From contig NC_133472.1 of assembly GCF_025370935.1 (NCBI RefSeq), forward strand, positions 38,749,684 to 38,813,683: DNA of 64,000 bases, given 5' to 3'. Made by a program: the position numbers and the translations under genes. Shown piece by piece: positions 57,342 through 64,000 of the stretch (its first letter is position 1; every line of letters starts with the position of its first letter). Origin of the DNA: Choristoneura fumiferana (Eukaryota > Arthropoda > Insecta > Lepidoptera > Tortricidae). The notes below the pieces were generated by a model that saw nothing but the letters and a program-made list of their open reading frames with translations, searched no databases and was not told the origin of the DNA.

Positions 57342-58735
57342 CCTACCTACTAATTTAGTGCTTTGGACATTACGAGGATAAGGCCTGGGTTATATTTTAA
57401 AGTGAAAAACTACGCTGAATACGAATAGGTCTGGTACAGTGGTAGATGCGAGGTTTTTTTTTGCTTTGGGCTTATAACTACCAACTTAATGTTATTTTAC
57501 CTCTTTACCAATATTCCCAGATCTCAAAACATCTTGGTCTCAAATTACCTAAATTGCAGAATGCCTAATTTTTTTTTAAAACACCTGAACCTTAATATGG
57601 CCGAATTTCAAAATACCTTAGTCTCATAATGCCTAAACTTCAAAACACCTTCATGGCAAAACAACATTATGCTTAAAACAACCAAATGTCAAATTACCTA
57701 AATTTGTATTAGGTACACTGAGATTGTAATTTTTTACATAGATAAGATGAATCTTCCTTTTTCTGCGGTATCTTTGACCCAAAAAAATTTGGCATCTTGC
57801 CATTTAGGTGTTTTCGGTTTAAGTTATTTTAATATTTTGTCATTTCGGTCATTTGGTATTTGAAGGAATTGTGCATTTCAATCTTTAGGGATTTAGAGAA
57901 CGTAATGAATTTCGTTCATTTTAAGAATGAGACAATTTGACATTTAGGTTAGGTTAGGTTAGCACATGGTAATCTGAAAATTAGGGGTATTAGTGAATAA
58001 GCCCAAAGCGTTTTTTTAATTGCGTCATGATCATAATCATCTTTATGCATAAAAAATCAATAACGGTCATGGAATTATTTGGTATTTTATGGTGTCATCT
58101 TCCCTATTATTCTTGCTGCTTGTATAATTATATCTAATCTAGTATATATATACAAAACCCACACAAATTTTCCTGTACTCACACAATTTCACATTGGATC
58201 CCGTCAACATCGATAATGAATCTACCGTTCTATCATAAACATGTTGTAGAGTAGTTTTTACTGTGGAACATGAAAAATGACTCTTAATTTTATGAGCAAA
58301 AAACCAAATTAGTTGAATTGCTGTTAAAGTGCCTAAATTAATGGGTAATTGACCACTGCTAATGACTTTACTTCTATCGAATTCGCGTGAAATTAAAACG
58401 AAAGGCAGCTATTTGATTTACGAATGTCGGCTCAAAAGTTTCACTAGAATCATGGTGACCAAGAAAGGACTTTGTATAACATTCATTATTATGAAGTGTA
58501 TGTAGGTATGTATGTAAACTCTTTATTGTATAAAAGAAAAGAAAGAAAACACAATTGACAAACTTTGAGATACTTGTACAAAGGCGGACTTATCCCATTA
58601 AGGGATCTCTACCAGTCAACCTTTGAGTAGATAGAGGAGTAAGCAGTTAGAGTCCGACAAAGAGTGAGTTTAAGAGTCAAAAAAATAATAGTGGAGTATG
58701 AAGATAATTAGTTTTACTTTTTTTAATAACTTAAC
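57342..58735. other. Intron sequence, partly repetitive
   Basis: 57480-57910 contains many short variants of 'CAAAATACCTNA' and 'ATTTAGGT', a degenerate simple repeat. 57945-57962 is (TTAGG)3-like. 58500-58620 (TGTATGTAAACTCTTTATTG, GGATCTCTACCAGTCAACC) is a retroelement tail type common in Lepidoptera. Confidence 0.45.
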
Positions 58736-58800
58736 TGATGCAATGGAGGTCAAGAGGGGAGGCTTTTGCCCAGCATTGGGACATTATATTATGCAATACA
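58736..58800 (+). mobile_element. LINE 3' tail fragment
   Basis: 'GATGCAATGGAGGTCAAGAG' and 'GGAGGCTTTTGCCCAGCATT' then GGGACATTATA resemble the GGAGGCCTATGCCCAGCAGTGG-ending of lepidopteran LINEs. Confidence 0.5.
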
Positions 58801-59156
58801 TGATATTAAAAAAATATATTTTATATATTTTCATAATATACCCTATTATTCGATTTGACTGGCTTTTTTTTGTGGCTGTACTTATTAGGCTGTATTATAT
58901 CATCTAAACTATAATATTTGTACCAAGTTTCAAATCGATACCATTAATCGTTGAAGGTTTCGTCCTGCGGAGACAATTCTGGCTGGATCACCAGAATTTC
59001 ACTAAGTACCAGATTATGATCGATCACCGATGTACATAGGTTGTACTTGTACGTAAGTCGGGTTAAGTTAGGTTAGTTTCAGCTCAATCGGAAATGGTCA
59101 AAAAATGGTTAGCAAATGTTTAAATATTGATTATTTACTTATTAATGTCCTATTAA

Positions 59157-60129
59157 TCCTACTAATTGTTTGTTACTTCTTCACGCTGAAACGGCTGGAC
59201 GGATTTGGATGAAATTTGGCAAAAAGTTAGTTTATAACCTGGATTAAAGCATAGGATACTTTTTATCCCGATATTCCGAGACGACCAGATGGCCTAGTGG
59301 TTAGAGAACCTGACTACGAAGCTTGAGGTCCCGGATTCGAATCCCGTGTCGGGGCAGATATTTGTATGGAAAATACGAATGTTTGTTCTCGGGTCTCGGG
59401 TGTTTAATATGTATTTAGTTTGAGTATTATGTATCAATATTGATTTAATTATATTTATCCGTTGCTTATATAGTACCTATAACACAAGCTTTGCTAAGCT
59501 TACCTTGGGACTAGGTCAATTGGTCGGAATTGATAACCCCTAGATATTTTTTTTGATTCCGACGGGATTGGGATAAAATCTTGAAATAACAACCGCTGGG
59601 CTTAGAGTTATGAAATTTGGTATGTAGGTAGCTGGACGTCTGAAATAACACATAGGGTACTTTTTATCCCGATATTCCCACGGGATAAAATCTTGAAATT
59701 TTATCCGCTGGGTTTAGAGTCTTGAAATTTTGCACAGTTGTTCTTAACACAACCTCAATGAAGACCACGACATAAATTTTGGGAATTTCCAGGGGAATAT
59801 TGTAAAATCCCGGAATTTCAATTGCAACAAGCAGCTCGAATAGTTTACGCGTGCGAAATTTTGTGAGTATGTATGTATGTTTGTTACCTACTCATTTACG
59901 CAAAAACTGCTGGGCAGATTTGGATGAAATTTGGTGTTAAGATATCTGGAGATTTGTAATAACACGTAAGCCACTTCTTATCCCAATTTTTTCACGATAT
60001 CGAGATAAAATGTGGAATTCTCAATGATATCATTTTTGAGAATTCCCACGGGAAATTAGTAAAATCCCAGAATTTTATTTCCACTGCGAAATCTAATGAT
60101 TCACGTAATGAAGCCGCATGTAAACTAAA
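59157..60129 (+). mobile_element. Compound Helitron-like element interrupted by a SINE
   Basis: TCCTACTAATTGTTTGTTAC at the left, then the standard core (GGATTTGGATGAAATTTGGC, CTTTTTATCCCGATATTCC). The SINE at 59280-59555 splits the core. After it come repeated core segments (59600-59850 and 59870-60129, each with ATGAAATTTGG, TTATCCC and AAAATCCC.GAATTT). The 3' end is decayed (GAAGCCGCATGTAAACTAAA). Confidence 0.65.
59280..59555 (+). mobile_element. tRNA-derived SINE type A, copy 3, with target duplication
   Basis: Head CCAGATGGCCTAGTGGTTAG (box A) and CCCGGATTCGAATCCCG (box B), body GGGGCAGATATTTGTATGGA, end GACTAGGTCAATTGGTCGGA and a T-rich tail. ATTCCGA flanks it on both sides (59273-59279, 59556-59562), so the whole element is delimited at 276 bases. 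Confidence 0.88.
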
Positions 60130-61161
60130 CTCGAAGTAAATAAATCAGTAGTTGTAGTAAACTAAATCATCAAAGACTGACAACACCGAAACTATCATTC
60201 TACTGCAGTGAATTAAATGTTGGAGTATAATAGGTACATCCTGTAGCAAATGTGTCTAATGTAACCGTGAATCATGTCAAGTTTACATACTCCAATGAAC
60301 TCGTAAAAACATGATTTGTTTATGAATTCTACGTATTTTTCCCACCCATGTTATCTATTCCGGTACAAAAGTGGCCAGTACAACGCTACCGTTTTCCCAA
60401 TCCACGCAATAGCTTGTTTTGGAAACCGATTGATTACAATACGAGTACTGAAATGGAACGAATCGGACCACTCCGATACCGTGACTGTGATGAAAATAAA
60501 CTTAAACCGTACGCGATAATTGTGAAGTGAAAGTCAGCTTTACTATGATATTCATATAGTTCAGAACTGAGGAAATAGTCGCTTCATGCTACTGCACCAG
60601 TTTCATAAGTTACCATAACAATTTCTTGGTTTCAAATGTCGATGTGTCTGCATGTGCGTCGAGAGAAGTTAGCTCGTGGAGTACCTATTGCATAATTTTA
60701 ACACAGGTATCACACGTTTTAAATGTAATCGCCAATCGGAATTTAGGGTGCTAAATACCTGTCTTTTAAAAATTTGTTATTGTTTTTATATTAAACTACA
60801 CAATGCCTGTTTTTTAATGAAAATAATTTTTAAGACCTTTAAAATAACTAAAGTTATAAAGGTTGAAATTTCAGATTAGACAGTTAAGAATACTACCATG
60901 TGACGTCACACACACCACACCATACTTTGCTGCATAGAAAAAAGCCGCTTGAGAAAGAACAGTATATAGATTTTTCAAAAATTCACTTAAATCATTTCAA
61001 TGTTAGTTTCTCTTCGTAAACTCGGGCTGTTAAGGAAATTTTTTAATTATTAAGAATCCGCAAATCGGATTGTCAAATATCATATTTTAAATAGGTATAT
61101 TAAAAATTACCTTTGTCTTTAGAAAATGTCTTACTGCGCATAATTAATTGTGTTTTTTTTT
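60130..61161. other. Intron sequence without gene signal
   Basis: ORFs at 60316-60530 overlap in two frames and have no motif. Nothing else recognised. Confidence 0.45.
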
Positions 61162-61454
61162 AATGAACTAAAATAATTTCCTTGCTCACCCGCGACCTAA
61201 CCTAACGATAGCTAAGCGTATGCAAAATATCTGTGTTCATGCAGTTCCTCCATCTCCACACTTTAAGAACACACACAAATCACACAAACCCATCTATCAC
61301 CACCACCACACCATACTGACGCGCTTCGAACTCAACCAGAGCTCATCTTCAGAGTAACACAACCGTACACCATGCTACCATTTGTTAGACTAACAAGCAT
61401 AAGGTTAGCTATCGTAAGCTCGCGGGTGAGCAAGGAAATTCTTTTAGTTCATTG
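61162..61454. mobile_element. MITE, 293 bp, with CCTTGCTCACCCGCG arms
   Basis: Left AATGAACTAAAATAATTTCC then TTGCTCACCCGCGA, right the inverse TCGCGGGTGAGCAAGGAAAT then TCTTTTAGTTCATT; arms of about 50 bases. Core has a CAC/CCA-rich stretch (61270-61310). Confidence 0.78.
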
Positions 61455-61669
61455 ATATGGCCCTCCGCAAAGTAACGCCTGATTCAGTAGATTATGTTTT
61501 TATTAGGTATATTAACAGTAGGTATACCTACCACTGTATTAGAGAAATTAGCTTCATTTGACTGTTGAATGAATGTAAAAATGTCACATTAAATATAACT
61601 ACATACAAACTTCGCATTGATATGTATACCATGACAAGTAACTACTCGTACCTATGTGACACTTACTCT

Positions 61670-61765
61670 CTGTTTCACCATCTATTGATTAAATTGATCT
61701 AACGGAATGTGATGCTTCGCATAGACGGAGAACATATAAATTTAATCAATGGGTGGTGAAACAGC
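61670..61765. mobile_element. 96-bp MITE with CTGTTTCACCA ends
   Basis: CTGTTTCACCATCTATTGAT then TAAATT and its inverse AATTTAATCAATGGGTGGTG then AAACAG. Core of 45 bases. Confidence 0.72.
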
Positions 61766-62995
61766 CCCTTGGAAAAACCCTGTTGCAGTCAGCATTTAGC
61801 GCTCTTATCAAAACAAAACTTGATAAAAGCATAAAAGCAACAGAGGCTCCCTTCGATAGGGTTCTACGGAGTGTCATATCATAATACTTACGAACTTGTC
61901 AAGGGTTCTGTATAGCGTACATAATACATGTGTGGCCAGAACGTAGCTGAAATTAAAAATAGAGATTCTATAATCAGGTAAATTGGATCATCATGGTCCA
62001 CTTAATTAATTAAAACTTAGCTTTTTTTTTTTTTTTTAACAACTTAATCGTGTTCAATTGTCGTTTTTCTTGTTTTCCATGCGTCCATGTCCATTTACGA
62101 TATCAAACATTTTGCTTTACATTGCTTCTTCGAAGTGTAATAAAAGTAAAATATAACATTTTTTAAAAAGTCGCTGAGCTAATGTTGTTCAGTTTGACGA
62201 GTATGTTTAAATTATTTGCCCGTGTTACAGGCCACACTTGGTATATTAGGATTATCGGGTGCGATTAATGTACAGTATGTAATGGTAGATTCGGAATAAA
62301 CGATACCCAATTACGACCTGATGATTCGTGCCCTCATGGCAAATTACACGAGAGCACGAATTATTAGGATAGGACGTACGTTATTGTCGTAAATTCTGGG
62401 TCGACAAAAACTGGGTCCCACATTAACCGCACCCGGTTTAACATGCTATCCTGCGACCAATCGATCATTGTGATCGCGGAGTCACAAATCACATAATAAA
62501 TACGACACCCGCATATAATGGTTCTATTTACTTTCCCTCAGCCGGCTCACCGCCGACGGTGTTGATATCAGTCAGTCTCACAGAGTACATTTTTAGAGAT
62601 TAGAATCACAAGCTGTTGACGATAGCGAAGGGTATAAGTGGTCTGTTGTGTGAAGTGAAATACAGCGCTGGCGTAGTAAGGTGACCCAGTGATCAGTGCC
62701 AGTCAACAGATCCCCTGCCAGCCACCATGCACCAGTCTATAGGGGGAGGACCAAGTATTCTGTCCTCACCTCTTGGTGCCAAAACCCCGACATACGCTGG
62801 GGCGACCAGTGGATGCCGTGGTGTCACTCGACGCTCCTATGGCATCCGCAAATGGCAAGAGAGGAAGTACCGGTAGGTTTTTAATGGGTAGACTTCCTCC
62901 CTCCTTCCACTGGAGAAGGAGGTTGCGGGACGGCGCAGTCGTACGCGTAACGCATTTTCCTACTGATAAAAAAGCTCGTTGACGACGTTGTTATT
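61766..62995. other. Intron sequence with repeat fragments
   Basis: 62250-62420 has pieces related to the palindromic repeat at 15905 (GATGATTCGTGCCC, GAGCACGAATTATTAGGAT). 62690-62960 is GC-richer and looks like part of a retroelement, but I could not identify a conserved protein motif in it. Confidence 0.4.
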
Positions 62996-63215
62996 TGTTG
63001 ACGATGTTGATAGAGGTTGGGGCCGAAAAGTTCTTAAATTGAGACGGTGCATCAGTAAGCACAGCGTAGGACGTCCACCAGCGAGATGGACGGATGTAGC
63101 CGCGGGTTTACGGCAGGCCGATGATGCAGGCCGCTTCCAACCGAAGCAACCGGAGGTCTATGGGGGAGGCCTATACGTATGTCCATTAGTAGACGTCCTA
63201 CGTGGATGATGATAA
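62996..63215 (+). pseudogene. RTE-type LINE, 3' end of ORF plus tail
   Basis: The plus strand reads RGWGRKVLKLRR, then SVGRPPARWTDVAAGLRQAD in place of the family's GRPPTRWTDDLRRVAG..., and the DNA text GGAGGTCTATGGGGGAGGCC then TATACGTATGTCC corresponds to W-R-S-M-G-E-A-Y-V-Q-Q-W-T with frameshifts. It ends GGATGATGATAATGAAAAAA, the short-repeat tail of such LINEs. The tail stops about 10 bases from the bestrophin splice donor at 63231. Confidence 0.78.
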
Positions 63216-63231
63216 TGAAAAAAAGACTCAC

Positions 63232-63342
63232 CTTTGCTGCGGTTCAGTGAGTGCAAACCGGTACAACAGGTTGATTGTGTAGTACAATGTGAGGTACGCA
63301 AGCAGCTCCCGCCAAACCAGCTTGTACACGCTGCCACGCCAT
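63232..63342 (-). CDS. Bestrophin-family channel, first coding exon in this window (first membrane helix)
   Basis: 111 bases, acceptor tttggttgcag, donor CAAAG|gtgagt-like (gtgag). It encodes WRGSVYKLVWRELLAYLTLY then YTINLLYRFALTEPQQ and the first two bases of Arg. WRGS.YKL....L...L..YY..N..YR..L is the start of all animal bestrophins, and the hydrophobic run is the first membrane segment. Bestrophins normally have about 24 residues before this point (start with an acidic, aromatic and calcium-binding N-terminal stretch). I found no such exon between here and 64000, so the start codon should be outside the window. Confidence 0.96.
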
Positions 63343-64000
63343 CTGCAACCAAAGTTGTTGTTTTACCAAACAGCTGGACTGTACACCACAAATCAGTACA
63401 ATAATTTTATATACCTAGACACAAAATGCAGGGTTAGCAATAGGCGGTCTAATCGCTTAAAAGTGTTCTCTACCTGACGACCATTTGGGTACAAATTAAT
63501 AGAAAGTCAAAGTAGGCCGTTTATTTGCTTACCTTGGAAAATATTTACTAGTGACAGTATAGTGTAGTATATATATACTAACTTACCCGCGACTTCGAGC
63601 GCGTAGACAACACGATGGGAATTTTGCATTTTGCCAACGAAATTAGCTTTTGTTAATCAGGCATAGTATAAAGCTTTTTACTGCTGAAAGAATATTTAGA
63701 ATCGGCCCCAAAGTTATATTAACTTACTTCTTTCTATCCAGCGGGAATTTTGGCATTTCCCAAAGAAGAGTAATCTATACCTACCAATCAGCAATAGTGT
63801 AGATTTATATTAGTGGAAGAATTTTTAAAATCAGCTCTGAAGTTGAATTCAGTTTTTCTATCCCATGGGAATTTTGGATTTTCCGAAAAAAAGTGACCTA
63901 TGTCATTCGAGGATAGTCATATTTATATCATATGAAAGAAATTTTAAAAGCAGTGCCAAAGATGAATTTTCAATCAGGAATACTGCAGCTTACTTTTGTG
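63343..64000. repeat. Diverged tandem units upstream of the first bestrophin exon
   Basis: From about 63590, three diverged units of roughly 120-130 bases repeat the order GGGAATTTTG(C/G)(C/A)TTT, an AAAGAAGAGTAA-like part, TAGATTTATAT and GAAAGAATTTTTAAAATC (near 63618, 63752, 63868). The first edge, GACTTCGAGCGCGTAGACAA, resembles the end of a Helitron-like core. 63343-63590 has nothing recognisable. Confidence 0.55.

Noticed and set aside
59280..59365. tRNA gene (also at 27224, 55888, 56211, 8877, 36663)
   Set aside because: Box A and box B are present, but the sequence continues into SINE bodies and no full cloverleaf with a paired acceptor stem was seen.
63343..64000. N-terminal exon of the bestrophin gene
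   Set aside because: The minus strand was read for the family's start peptide and a donor leaving two bases of an Arg/Lys codon. None was found; the area is repeat-like.

Overview
The window is nuclear DNA from an insect, almost certainly a moth or butterfly. The reasons are AT-rich sequence, spliced genes with short exons in very long introns, and dense small repeats of types common in Lepidoptera: tRNA-derived SINEs, short Helitron-like elements with 3' ends in CTAGT, RTE LINE tails, and many inverted-repeat MITEs. Nothing prokaryotic, viral or CRISPR-like was seen.

One gene dominates. A bestrophin-family calcium-activated anion channel lies on the minus strand. Nine coding exons run from 63342 down to the stop codon at 17596, about 46 kb. 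Joined in phase they give about 652 residues without a stop. All four membrane regions, the I-F-F pore neck and the GEDDDD calcium clasp are present, followed by a Ser/Pro/Gly-rich tail of about 280 residues ending in VYV. The extreme N-terminus (about 24 residues) should lie beyond 64000. One intron uses a GC donor instead of GT. Two introns are very large (13.5 and 22.4 kb) and hold most of the repeats.

A second, small gene lies on the plus strand at the left. Three phase-compatible exons (7387-7513, 8359-8433, 9270-9350) encode the C-terminal part of a protein I do not recognise. A fourth candidate exon at 114-183 also joins in phase. The two genes converge tail to tail, with about 8 kb between their stop codons.

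The rest is intronic or intergenic. Left part (1-17 kb): small gene, an array of 51-bp tandem repeats beside a 230-bp palindrome, several MITEs. 17.6-27.2 kb: eight of the nine bestrophin coding exons, minus the two 5'-most, with a 969-bp TA-flanked element and a 749-bp element with TTGAA target duplications. 27.2-49.6 kb: giant intron with SINEs, Helitron-like copies, repeated 'AGGGTTCCG' elements and fold-back elements. 49.7-63.2 kb: second giant intron with a (TG)n microsatellite, a hAT-like element with an 8-bp target duplication, and a SINE nested in a Helitron-like element. I found no undescribed gene system. The most unusual signals are the satellite/palindrome pair, the set of related CAGTC-ended MITEs with different cores, the GC-AG intron, and LINE relics lying within tens of bases of two bestrophin splice sites.
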